Of a stretch of 64,000 nucleotides of DNA, positions 36,801-44,524 are shown piece by piece (the first letter of the stretch is position 1; each line of letters begins with the position of its first letter). A program made the translations under genes and the position numbers. The stretch is taken from assembly GCF_003113265.1 (NCBI RefSeq), contig NZ_PUIV01000008.1, forward strand, positions 1-64,000. Reading direction: 5' to 3'. The notes beneath the pieces are model-generated. The model was given only the letters and a program-made list of their open reading frames with translations. It was not told the DNA's origin and did no database searches. Source of the stretch: Methylosinus sporium. Its GTDB lineage: Bacteria; Pseudomonadota; Alphaproteobacteria; Rhizobiales; Beijerinckiaceae.

Positions 36801-39449
36801 GCGGAACCGTTCTGGCGAGACTATCTGCGAGGCTTCGACGAGCCGACGCCGTTTTTCGCGAGCCGTTCGAGCGGCGATGGAGGCCTCGATGGCGCGGAGA
36901 TCGAGGACGTCGTCCTGCATCTTTCGGCGGACGATACGGCGAAGCTGAAACAGCTCTCCCAGCGCTTTCGAGTGACGCCCAACACCTTCGCGCAAGCCGC
37001 TCTGGCTCTGCTGCTGGCGCAATACGCCAGTCGTGCGGAGGTCGTGTTCGGAGTCACCGTTTCGGGACGTCCCGCGGATCTTCCGCAGGTCGAATCCATC
37101 CTCGGCTTGTTCATCAACGGCTTGCCGCTGCGCGTCGCCGTCGACATGAAGCAATCCCTGTCGTCATTTCTGAAAGAGGTGCTCGAGCGCAATTATGCGA
37201 TCCGGGACTATGAATATGTTTCGCTCACGCAAGTTCAGGAATGGAGCGAGATCCCGCGTGGGACGGAGCTGTTCCAATATCTCCTGACCTTCGAAAATGC
37301 GCCCGTCGATCCGGACCTGCTGGAATCGAGAGGAAGCTGGCGGTTCACGGATTGCTGGCACCGCACGCATACGAACTATCCGATCACCTTCGTGGTCATT
37401 CCCGGACCGCGTCTCCATTTGCAGATCACCTATGCGCGCGATCGTGTCGATGCGGCCGGCGCGCGACGACTTCTCTCCCATTATCGCGGGCTCCTCGAAC
37501 AAATGATCCGGCGTCCAGAGGCCCGATTGGGCGACTTCGCCGTGGTGAGCGACGAGGAGCGTCGCCTGCTTCTCGAGGACTGGAACGAAACAGCTCACGC
37601 CTACGCCGAGCCGCGCGACATTATCGGACGATTCGAAGGGCAGGTTCGAAGACGGCCCGACGCGGTCGCGGTGCGCTGTGACGGCGCGACGCTCACCTAT
37701 CGTGAACTCGACCGACGCGCCGATCGCATCGCCTCCGCTCTGATCGACGAAGGCGTGAAGCCGGACGACATCGTCGCTCTGCTAGACGAGCGCGGTCTCG
37801 ATTTTCTCGTGATGATGCTGGGCGTCTTCAAGGCTGGCGCCGGCTATCTTCCGCTCGATCCCGCCTATCCGGACGGTCGCATCGCCCAGGTTTTCGAAGA
37901 GGCGCAGGTCGGCTGGGCGCTCGCCGGATCGGCTCACCATGAACGCGCCCGCGCCGTGCTCGCTATTCTCGAAACGGTGGCGCCTCGCCTTCTGAACCTC
38001 GCCGCATTGGAGGCGCGCGGGGGCGAATGCGCCGTTCCGGCTCGCCGCCATGGCCCGAGCAATCTCGCCTTCGTGATCTACACCTCCGGCTCGACCGGCA
38101 AGCCGAAGGGAGCCGTGGTGGAACACGGCGGGATGTTCAACAATCTCATCACCAAGGAGAGAGCGCTCGGCCTCACGGCCGACGACGTCATCGCACAGAC
38201 GGCGTCTCAATGCTTCGACATATCCGTGTGGCAATTCCTGACAGCTCTGGCGCTGGGGGCGCGCGTCGAAGTTTTTCGGGACGACATTTCTCGTGATCCG
38301 CAGCGCTTGCTGAAAGAGATCGAAGCCAATGGCGTCACCATTCTCGAAGCGGTTCCGTCGATGATAAGGGCGCTGCTCGACGCGTCCGAAACCGGCGAGG
38401 AGCTTGCGAGCCTGCGATGGCTCCTGCCCTGCGGTGAAGCCCTCGCTCCCGAGCTCTGCCGGCGCTTCATGGAACGCTATCCGCATGTGCGTCTGCTCAA
38501 CGCCTATGGCCCTGCTGAATGCTCGGACGATGTTTCTTACTATCCGATCGAAGCGCCGCCGCAAGGCAATGATCTGAGCGTTCCGATCGGCCGGCCGGTG
38601 GACAACACGCAGCTCTATATTCTCAACCGTTGGCTCGAACCGACGCCCATCGGCGTGGCCGGCGAAATATGCGTCGCGGGCGTCCAGGTCGGACGCGGCT
38701 ATCTGAATCGTACCGATCTCACCGCCGCGGCGTTTCTGCCCGATCCGTTCGGTCCGGCGGGCGGACGACTCTATCGCACCGGCGATCTCGGCCGTTATCG
38801 CTCCGACGGGGTCATCGAATTTCTTGGACGAGTCGATCACCAGGTGAAAATACGAGGCAATCGCATCGAGCCGGGAGAGATCGAAGCCTGCCTCCTGAAC
38901 CACCCCACGGTCGAGGACGTCTGCGTCGTAGCGCGGGAAGTTTCGAAAGGCGTCTACCGTCTCGTGGCCTATGTCGTCGGGAGCGCGTCGGACGAGCGCG
39001 CGTTGCGCGAGTATATTCTCCAGACCCTGCCCGAGTTCATGGCGCCCGCGGCGTTCCTGTTCCTCGAGGCCTTGCCGTTGACGCCGAACGGCAAGGTCGA
39101 CCGCAAACGGCTGCCCGACCTCGACGCCGCTCGCCTGCTTGCGCAACGATATGCGCCGCCGCGCAATGCGACCGAGGAGCTGTTGTGTGAGATATGGTCG
39201 GACGTGCTCCGGGTGGAGCGCGTCGGCGTCGAAGACAATTTCTTCGAGCTCGGCGGCCACTCGCTTCTCGCCATCCAGGTGCGATCGAGAATAAGAGCGG
39301 CGTTCGACGTCGAGATTCCGCTTCGCAATTTATTCGAAGCCACGACGATCGCCGCGCTCGCGGAACAGATCGAGGAGACTCTGATCGCGACCCTCGAAGC
39401 CGTCAGCGACGAGGAGGCCGCGAGCCTCCGTGAGCAGATGGCGGAATAG
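30804..39449 (+). CDS. NRPS 1: FAAL-ACP-C-A(Asp)-PCP-C-A(Dab)-PCP
   Basis: Starts lipopeptide assembly. Order by base position: fatty acyl-AMP ligase (about 30,840-32,500; LQYTSGSTGDPRGVMVSHGN), ACP (Ser in GLDSLRAVEL near 32,778), starter-type C domain (HHIALD near 33,340), A1 (core 34,440-35,850), PCP (LGGDSI near 35,990), second C (PLTPLQEGLLFHTL near 36,250; HHILFDAW near 36,650), A2 (37,690-39,100) and PCP (LGGHSL near 39,250). A1 pocket residues read D-L-T-K-I-G-H-V-G-K, an Asp code; A2 reads D-I-W-E-L-C-A-D-D-K, a Dab code (assignments from memory of published codes). The layout of starter and early modules is like PvdL. ATG 30804 follows GGAGA; ATG 30753, abutting the previous stop, is the alternative. 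Confidence 0.93.
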   Translation: MISIFEHAHADDRSLESVTNLVALLRMRAARQPDETAYVFLDDGEKESARLSFSELDRRARSIAANLQDLDAQGQRALLLYPPGLDYIEAFFGCLYAGVAAVPAYPPSGRHIQRLQAIFSDAEPAAVMTTSALHARFGGDAEQKLRPGKWRWSLTDGVESDGADWRPIAIDPDRLAFLQYTSGSTGDPRGVMVSHGNLIANQSLIKESFRHNERSTLVGWLPLYHDMGLIGNILQPLYVGATAILMSPMAFLEKPIRWLRAISTYRAHTSGGPNFAYDFCARKITTEEKRDLDLSCWSIAFNGAEPVRAATHDRFASAFADCGFRRDSFFPCYGLAEATLVVTAPTRGRAAALRRVDRTELEANRIVDAGAGNAVSVVGCGRVWPGHEVLIVDPHTTSPCDDRTVGEIWVTGPSVAQGYWNRPSASESTFRAQLAGEDTRRFMRTGDLGFLDRGELYITGRLKDLIIVGGRNYYPQDFENAIDDDVDEVRPGCSAAFSVTMEEREALVVVVEPQRSLLPSLRENGAQQALFQKIRERLASGCDIAPSEIVLVQPGSIPKTSSGKIRRAECRRGYLEGRLPILARTREERIIAADRQENAIAPALAGSDALLRDALGLLASPQRIALLTRFLLSTAARLLRMPESGLSEDAPVVASGLDSLRAVELKHALDALLGVEVPLSPLLSDMTFRQVAEALCESASPRAAEPMRAEDASDRGLSYTQRAMWAVHQLEPSSVAYNLHLALRIEGPVDSAALSMSLADVLERRPILRGVYGLEGDDVVQSATPLRSIGDCFSIVDAAGWTRDQLQNDMGLRAWKPFDLAAGPILRATLYRHDDHGATLLLCAHHIALDLWSLLIVLDELRLGYAARCAHRKADLPALSTSYRDFVSWQRRYMRSEASESAWRYWRERLGDELPVLALPADHPRSSEPRCLGSTFRTQLDAKTTAALKTLAHANGVTLFAVLLAAYKIVLYRYTHQQDLIVGTASSGRSQGRFRNVVGNFVNPLALRTRLAPQKPFSEYLRDVHRCVIEALEHQDFPFSELVERLQPERVAGQWPIFQTWFALQQAQSDAESGYAQLALGEDSEPLPWGELTISGLPLEARIERFDLKLMAAETRDGLALSFQYRRDLFEDATIARLAGCFESALDAVVVDPGTRIAALPLLTPTEMQRLLARVSPEPIMWSEASTIPRVVVGWADKAPDAVAVVAEERRLTYAELNAEANRLAHFLRGEGVDRNAPVGLCVTRSAETIVAILAILAAGGAYLPLDPELPPARIAQMLQDAGARTLLCRKEWFERSTIDFDRPIFLDGDAAEIAAQPSTAPPVVTNRHDLAYIIFTSGSSGQPKGVAVSHGSLVHYTHAILERLGNQSGLHFALVSTLAADLGHTALFPSLTSGGCLHVLSYDAATDPHAFGTYLTANPIDVLKIVPSHYSALLPLAGGRDPLPRKALIFGGEALPMRLAKRLLSTGPSFRLFNHYGPTETTVGALMLHLTEEVLDGASAECAPIGRPIGNATAYILGPNSTPTPLGVSGEICVSGAGLARGYIGRPDLTAERFVPDPFGAAGERLYRSGDLGRVDDHGVVTFLGRIDQQIKIRGYRVELGEIEARLRELVGVEQAVVASFEEASGQNRLVAYVVGPKGPDASSVSMRAHLHRSLPDYMIPSAFVFLEALPVTSNGKIDRARLPPPDMGATSSCVYRAPRNEVEALLAGIYADLLAVDRVGIDDNFFSLGGDSILSIQAASRAYAAGLSVTPREIFRYQSIVELASALTSYDANSDGEPPFDTADADKIFPLSSLGGGELDRLGVARSQIEDVYPLTPLQEGLLFHTLSLPNSGVYVMQHRYWIEGEIDVDVFRRAWQAVADAHPIFRTSFAWENLSSSQQLVHRRIELPFDFFDWRELNEAEQESRLNALLAEERSRGFDLGRAPLVRIRLFRLETRRYLLVRSHHHILFDAWCTSLILKELQSNYEALVARRALPERAHRGFRDYIAWLRRRDAGAAEPFWRDYLRGFDEPTPFFASRSSGDGGLDGAEIEDVVLHLSADDTAKLKQLSQRFRVTPNTFAQAALALLLAQYASRAEVVFGVTVSGRPADLPQVESILGLFINGLPLRVAVDMKQSLSSFLKEVLERNYAIRDYEYVSLTQVQEWSEIPRGTELFQYLLTFENAPVDPDLLESRGSWRFTDCWHRTHTNYPITFVVIPGPRLHLQITYARDRVDAAGARRLLSHYRGLLEQMIRRPEARLGDFAVVSDEERRLLLEDWNETAHAYAEPRDIIGRFEGQVRRRPDAVAVRCDGATLTYRELDRRADRIASALIDEGVKPDDIVALLDERGLDFLVMMLGVFKAGAGYLPLDPAYPDGRIAQVFEEAQVGWALAGSAHHERARAVLAILETVAPRLLNLAALEARGGECAVPARRHGPSNLAFVIYTSGSTGKPKGAVVEHGGMFNNLITKERALGLTADDVIAQTASQCFDISVWQFLTALALGARVEVFRDDISRDPQRLLKEIEANGVTILEAVPSMIRALLDASETGEELASLRWLLPCGEALAPELCRRFMERYPHVRLLNAYGPAECSDDVSYYPIEAPPQGNDLSVPIGRPVDNTQLYILNRWLEPTPIGVAGEICVAGVQVGRGYLNRTDLTAAAFLPDPFGPAGGRLYRTGDLGRYRSDGVIEFLGRVDHQVKIRGNRIEPGEIEACLLNHPTVEDVCVVAREVSKGVYRLVAYVVGSASDERALREYILQTLPEFMAPAAFLFLEALPLTPNGKVDRKRLPDLDAARLLAQRYAPPRNATEELLCEIWSDVLRVERVGVEDNFFELGGHSLLAIQVRSRIRAAFDVEIPLRNLFEATTIAALAEQIEETLIATLEAVSDEEAASLREQMAE

Positions 39450-39513
39450 TCTCGCAAAACGCCTGTCGCTTCGCCGAGTCGAAGCAATCGCCCACGACTG
39501 GAGTGTGGAAGAA

Positions 39514-42500
39514 ATGAGCGCGACCCCCATCGCCGGCGAGGATAGAAAGGGACGATTGTCCCCAGCCAAGCGAGAACTTCTCGAAATAAAGCTGCGGGGA
39601 CGTCGTCCCAACGTCACGCGCAACGAAATATCGGTTCGCCCGCCATCACAAAATCCGCTGTCGTTCGGCCAGGAACGCATTTGGTTCCAATGCCAGGTGA
39701 CGTCGAACGCAGCATTGTATCATATCCCGCTGCTGGCTTGGCTCGACGGACACCTGGATGTGCGAGCGCTCGAAGCCGGTCTGAACGAAGTGATCCGCCG
39801 CCATGAGGTTCTGCGCTCCGGCTTCGAGAGAAAGAACGGCGCGCCGGTCCAGATCATATCGCCGCATGTCGAGCTGGCGATCGGGCATGTCGACCTTCAG
39901 GACATCGATCCTGCGTCGCAAGAAAGTGAAGTTCGAGCGCGAGCCGGGGTGGAAGCGCGCAAGGCGTTCGATCTCGCACATCCGCCGCTCCTTCGGGTGA
40001 TGCTGTTGAAGCTCGGCCCGGCGCGACACGCGCTCCTCCTGACGGTGCATCACATCGTCTGGGATGGGTGGTCGAGCGGACTGCTGATCCGGGAGATTTG
40101 TCAGCTCTATACGGCGACGCTGTCTCATTCGCCCAGTCCGTTGGCGCCGCTGCCGATTCAATATGGCGATTTCGCCTATTGGCATCGGCGGACGATGGAG
40201 AGCGAGAGCGGCTCCGAGCAAATCGCCTACTGGAAAAAGCGCCTCGAAGGCCTGCCGGATATGTCGGCTTTGCCGACAGACCGGCCGCGCGCGGCGAAGC
40301 AAGCTCATCGCGGCTCGACCCATTCATGGCGTTTGTCGGAGAGCCTGCGCGATGGATTTACGAATTTGGCCCGCGGCAACGACACGACGTTGTTCGTCGT
40401 CTTGCTCGCGACATTCAAGGCGCTCCTGTTCCATTACACGGGCCAGAGCGACCTCGCGGTCGGAACGACTATCGCGTTCCGTACGCGATCGGAACTGGAA
40501 AGCCTGCTTGGATTTTTCGCGAACGCCTTGGTCCTTCGCACACAGCTCGGCGATGATCCATCGTTCGAGACATTGCTTGCGCGCGTCCACGAGACTGCCC
40601 TCGGCGCGCAATCGAACCAGGATATGCCGTTCGAGAAGCTGGTCGAGGAATTGGCTCCCAAACGCGGATTGAGCCACAATCCGCTGTTTCAGATCGCCTT
40701 CGTTCTGCACAATCTTCCTTCGGAGAAGCTCGAGCTGCCGGGACTGACGATCCGCGTCGAGGAGACGAGCACGGACTCGGCGACATTCGATCTCGTGCTT
40801 CACATCTTCGACGAACGTCCGGGATTGAAGGCGAGGCTCGAATATGATTCGGAGCTCTTCGATCACGCGACAATCGTTCGAATGGCGTCACATTTCGACG
40901 CGCTGGCGCTAAGCGTCATGACGCATCCCGGCTCTCGAATCTCGGCGCACTCCCTATCGGCTCCGGAGCAGGAGCGGCAGCTTATCGACAAGTCGAGCGC
41001 AAAGCTGACGATTTTCCCCGATCGACCGCTTCTCCACCAGTCGATAGACATCGCCGCCGAGGCCGGCGCCATCGCCGTGACCGCGGGCAGAGAAAGCCTC
41101 ACTTACGGCGAACTCGTCGAGCGCTCCAATCGGCTCGCGCATCACCTCGCGAATATGGGCGTCGGCCCCGATGTTCCGGTGGGTGTCTTCCTGGAGCCGT
41201 CCATCGACATGATCGTCGCGATCCTCGGCGCGCTCAAGGCGGATGGCGCCTATGTTCCGATCGATCCCTCCTATCCGGCGGCCCGCATCCAGCATATTTT
41301 GGCGGACTCCAACGCTGCGGCGGTGATAACGACGCGGCGGACGGCCGCCGGTCTCCCCGACATTTCGACGCCCGTCGTTTTTTTGGATACGGACGCGGCG
41401 ATTATCGGCGCCAATCCAACGCGCGCCGCTCCCAGCCGCGCTGGGCCGGACAATTTGGCCTATCTGATCTATACGTCCGGCTCGACGGGGTTGCCGAAGG
41501 GCGTGATGGTCTCGCATCGCAACGCGGTCGCCTCGACCCTCGCGCGCCGGCAATTCTACGCCGCGCCCGTAAAGACCTATCTCCTATTGTCGTCGATCGC
41601 ATTCGACAGTTCGGTCGCGGGCATTTTCTGGACCTTGTTCGAGGGCGGCCGGCTCTGCATTCCCGGCGAGAAGATCCGGCGCGACCCGAGCGCGTTGATC
41701 CGGATGATCGAGCAAGAGGCCGTCTCTCATCTCTTGTGCCTTCCGTCGCTGTATTCGGTCCTGTCGAGCCTCGCGTCGCCGACGAATTGCGCATCTCTCG
41801 AATGTGTCATCGTCGCGGGCGAAGAATGCAAAGGCGAGGTGGTGGCGCGTCATTTCGACCGCGTCCCCCGCGCGGCTCTATTCAATGAATATGGACCGAC
41901 CGAATGCGCGGTCTGGAGCACGGTTCACGAGATCAAATCCGAGGATCGAGCGGATGCGCCGATAAGCATCGGAAGGCCGATACCCGGCGCGCAAGCGTTC
42001 GTGGTCGGCCCGGGCGGGACTTTGCTGCCGCCGGGCGTGCCCGGCGAGCTATATGTCGGCGGACAAGGGCTGGCGAGAGGCTATCGCGGACGCGCGGATT
42101 TGACGGCGGAGCGCTTTTTGCCGAACCCTTTCGGCGAGGCGGGCGAGCGGCTGTATCGAACCGGCGATCGGGTTCGTCTCCGCGCCGACGGCGACATCGA
42201 ATTTCTCGGCCGCGTCGACAGTCAGGTCAAGGTGCGGGGCTATCGCATCGAGCCCGCCGAAATCGAGAAGGCGCTTCTGCGTCATCCCTCCGCGCGAGAC
42301 GTTGTCGTCATCGCGTCATCCGACAAGACTGGCGGCGCGAAGCTCCTCGCCTATCTCGTCACGGCCGCCGGCGCGCAGGAGCGCGACGCCGTTTTCAAAC
42401 AATATCTGTCGGAACATCTGCCGGACTATATGGTTCCAGACAGCGTCGTCATATTGGACTCTCTTCCGAGATTGCCCAACGGCAAGATCGACCGCGGCGC

Positions 42501-42894
42501 ATTGCCGGCGACATCGCCTACGTCGAACAGCTCGGCGAGAGCGAGCGAGCCGTCGAGCGCCATTGCGGCGCTGATGGCTGAAATCTGGCGCGAGGTGCTC
42601 TCGATCGAGGACGTCGGCGATGACGACAATTTCTTCGATCTCGGCGGCAACTCCTTATCGGCGATCCGGGTGATCGCGCGCGCCCAGCAACTGCTCGGCA
42701 AAGACATTCCGATCGCCAGCATTTTCGACGACGGCGCGTTTCGAGCATTCGTTCTGGAAGTCGAGCTGTGCGCCAAAGGAGAATTCGCCGACGATGAATT
42801 GAACGCGCTGCTGGCGGAAATCGAAGAGGCTCCGGAACCGGGATTGTCGGTGGTCTCGGGCCGCGGGCTCGACGAGGAGGTTCGCCATGTCTGA
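39514..42894 (+). CDS. NRPS 2: C-A(His)-PCP
   Basis: Single-module NRPS of about 1126 residues: LCL-type C domain (LSFGQERIWFQ near 39,658; HHIVWDGWS near 40,050), A domain (LTYGELVERSN near 41,100; LIYTSGSTGLPKG near 41,465) and PCP (LGGNSLSAIRV near 42,640). The ten pocket residues read D-S-A-L-I-A-E-V-W-K, which I recall as the His code of the bleomycin assembly line and which is close to the bacitracin His code (DSELTAEVCK). This module therefore probably adds His after Dab. The start is ATG 39514; the frame also has a GTG inside the end of NRPS 1. The stop overlaps the CmlA-like gene by 8 bases, coupling the His module to that oxygenase. Confidence 0.9.
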   Translation: MSATPIAGEDRKGRLSPAKRELLEIKLRGRRPNVTRNEISVRPPSQNPLSFGQERIWFQCQVTSNAALYHIPLLAWLDGHLDVRALEAGLNEVIRRHEVLRSGFERKNGAPVQIISPHVELAIGHVDLQDIDPASQESEVRARAGVEARKAFDLAHPPLLRVMLLKLGPARHALLLTVHHIVWDGWSSGLLIREICQLYTATLSHSPSPLAPLPIQYGDFAYWHRRTMESESGSEQIAYWKKRLEGLPDMSALPTDRPRAAKQAHRGSTHSWRLSESLRDGFTNLARGNDTTLFVVLLATFKALLFHYTGQSDLAVGTTIAFRTRSELESLLGFFANALVLRTQLGDDPSFETLLARVHETALGAQSNQDMPFEKLVEELAPKRGLSHNPLFQIAFVLHNLPSEKLELPGLTIRVEETSTDSATFDLVLHIFDERPGLKARLEYDSELFDHATIVRMASHFDALALSVMTHPGSRISAHSLSAPEQERQLIDKSSAKLTIFPDRPLLHQSIDIAAEAGAIAVTAGRESLTYGELVERSNRLAHHLANMGVGPDVPVGVFLEPSIDMIVAILGALKADGAYVPIDPSYPAARIQHILADSNAAAVITTRRTAAGLPDISTPVVFLDTDAAIIGANPTRAAPSRAGPDNLAYLIYTSGSTGLPKGVMVSHRNAVASTLARRQFYAAPVKTYLLLSSIAFDSSVAGIFWTLFEGGRLCIPGEKIRRDPSALIRMIEQEAVSHLLCLPSLYSVLSSLASPTNCASLECVIVAGEECKGEVVARHFDRVPRAALFNEYGPTECAVWSTVHEIKSEDRADAPISIGRPIPGAQAFVVGPGGTLLPPGVPGELYVGGQGLARGYRGRADLTAERFLPNPFGEAGERLYRTGDRVRLRADGDIEFLGRVDSQVKVRGYRIEPAEIEKALLRHPSARDVVVIASSDKTGGAKLLAYLVTAAGAQERDAVFKQYLSEHLPDYMVPDSVVILDSLPRLPNGKIDRGALPATSPTSNSSARASEPSSAIAALMAEIWREVLSIEDVGDDDNFFDLGGNSLSAIRVIARAQQLLGKDIPIASIFDDGAFRAFVLEVELCAKGEFADDELNALLAEIEEAPEPGLSVVSGRGLDEEVRHV

Positions 42895-44485
42895 CGGCGT
42901 GGTGTTCGCTTTGGCGGGAAGCGCCTGCGTCGAGCCGCTGGTCGGGCGCTGGCCGGCATGGGCGCATGTGATGGCGCCGGCGGCTTTCAGCCTGCATCTG
43001 GTGAATTATCAGGTAAAGACATTGCGGTCCTATCTGGACAATCCCGGTCTACATGAGAAATCGTGCCGCGACCCGCGACTCCTGGGCGGCGCATTCGTCG
43101 ATATTCCGAGCGAGAGAACGCCCGAGGTCGCGGCGCTGCTGCGGGACATGGAAGACTCTCTCAAAGAAAATGTCGATTTCGCCAATGCGCTCACCGAGTT
43201 CCACAATTGGCTCGTGAGAGAGGCGAAGGGGGAGAGTCTCGAGGGCTATTATCGCCGGCTTCCTTCCGCGCTGCGCGGATATGTCGAACTCGTGTATGAT
43301 TATTACAACCGGCCGATCGTGCGGTGCCTGGAGGGAATGCTCTACAACAGTCCTTACTATAAGAGAGATCTGCAATCGTTTCGGCTGTTTCGACAAGAGC
43401 ATGATCACTCCCGCCCCTATTATATGAGCACGCCGAGGCTTGTCGACGAGAACGCCATCGATTGGCATGTGCGTTTCGACGATCCTAGAGTCGACGAGCT
43501 GTTCGGATTGGATTGTCGGCCGCGGAGCTTTGGAGAAATCAGAGAGCTGTTGGATCTGTCGCCCGAGGATGAGGGGCGGTTGGCGGGGCTGTTGCAGGAG
43601 GTCCGTCCGGAGCGGCGGGAGGGTTGGCGCGGGAGTGGAGTTCGCATCCGCTATTTCGGCCACGCCTGCGTCCTGGTGGAAAGCGCCGATGTTTCGATAT
43701 TGATCGATCCCTTGATCGCTGTCCGGCCGGAAAGCTGCGACATCGAGCGGTTCAGCTACGACGACCTTCCCGACCAGATCGACTATGCGCTCATAACTCA
43801 CGGCCACCACGACCATTTCGTCATAGAGACGCTTCTGCGGCTGCGTCACAAGATCAAAACGCTGGTCGTGCCGAAGAACTGCGACGCATTCTTCGCAGAT
43901 ATGTCGTTGCGCCTTCTGGCGAGGCAGCTTGGTTTTCGCGATGTGCGCGAGGTGGAGTGTCTCGACGAGCTCGCCATCGCCGACGGACAGATCATCGCCA
44001 TTCCGTTCCTCGGGGAGCACAATGATCTGCCGAGCGCCAAATCGGCGTATTTCATTCGAATATGCGGGCAGACGTTGCTGTTCGCCGCCGATTCCAACTG
44101 CCTCGATCCCGCCATTTATGCGCATGTCTGTCGGATCACCGGCCCGATCGATACGCTGTTCGTGGGAATGGAGTGCGTCGGCGCGCCGCTCGCTTGGGTC
44201 TACGGGCCGATCCTGCCGATCAAGCCCGATCATCGCCACAGCAAGGATCGCCGTTCTAACGGCTGCAATTCGGCGGCGGCCTTCGAGCTGGCGCGAGCCA
44301 TCCAATGTCGGCGGGCCTTCGTCTATGCGGTGGGACGGGAGCCGTGGGTCAGATATCTGCTGGCGCTCGAACCGTCCGACGACGACGTCTACATGACCGA
44401 GATCGGATCATTCGCTCGACGTCTCGAGGAAGAGGCTCAAGTCGAGGCCCGGCGGCTGTTCGGCAAGGCCGAATTCTACATGTGA
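42887..44485 (+). CDS. CmlA-type diiron beta-hydroxylase (metallo-beta-lactamase fold)
   Basis: 532 residues, the same length as CmlA of chloramphenicol synthesis as I recall it. An N-terminal helical domain of about 250 residues (PCP docking in CmlA) precedes an MBL-fold domain with THGHHDHF. H305, H307, D309 and H310 are at the CmlA ligand numbers I recall. The Glu that replaces a lactamase His is at E377 (FLGEHND), the bridging Asp is at D402 (FAADSN), and a later His is at H449 (KPDHRH). CmlA-family enzymes use O2 and a diiron centre to beta-hydroxylate aminoacyl groups on a PCP. The gene overlaps the His-loading NRPS, so beta-hydroxy-His is the first candidate product; Asp is the alternative. 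A hydrolytic MBL role is less likely given the Glu ligand and N-domain. Confidence 0.85.
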   Translation: MSDGVVFALAGSACVEPLVGRWPAWAHVMAPAAFSLHLVNYQVKTLRSYLDNPGLHEKSCRDPRLLGGAFVDIPSERTPEVAALLRDMEDSLKENVDFANALTEFHNWLVREAKGESLEGYYRRLPSALRGYVELVYDYYNRPIVRCLEGMLYNSPYYKRDLQSFRLFRQEHDHSRPYYMSTPRLVDENAIDWHVRFDDPRVDELFGLDCRPRSFGEIRELLDLSPEDEGRLAGLLQEVRPERREGWRGSGVRIRYFGHACVLVESADVSILIDPLIAVRPESCDIERFSYDDLPDQIDYALITHGHHDHFVIETLLRLRHKIKTLVVPKNCDAFFADMSLRLLARQLGFRDVREVECLDELAIADGQIIAIPFLGEHNDLPSAKSAYFIRICGQTLLFAADSNCLDPAIYAHVCRITGPIDTLFVGMECVGAPLAWVYGPILPIKPDHRHSKDRRSNGCNSAAAFELARAIQCRRAFVYAVGREPWVRYLLALEPSDDDVYMTEIGSFARRLEEEAQVEARRLFGKAEFYM

Positions 44486-44524
44486 CCTCGTCATCCGGCG
44501 AAAGAATTGTTCGAGGAAATCGAA

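Noticed and set aside
42887-44485. Simple beta-lactamase-like hydrolase reading of the MBL protein
   Set aside because: Length, N-terminal domain and the Glu at position 377 fit the CmlA diiron oxygenase family better than a hydrolase.
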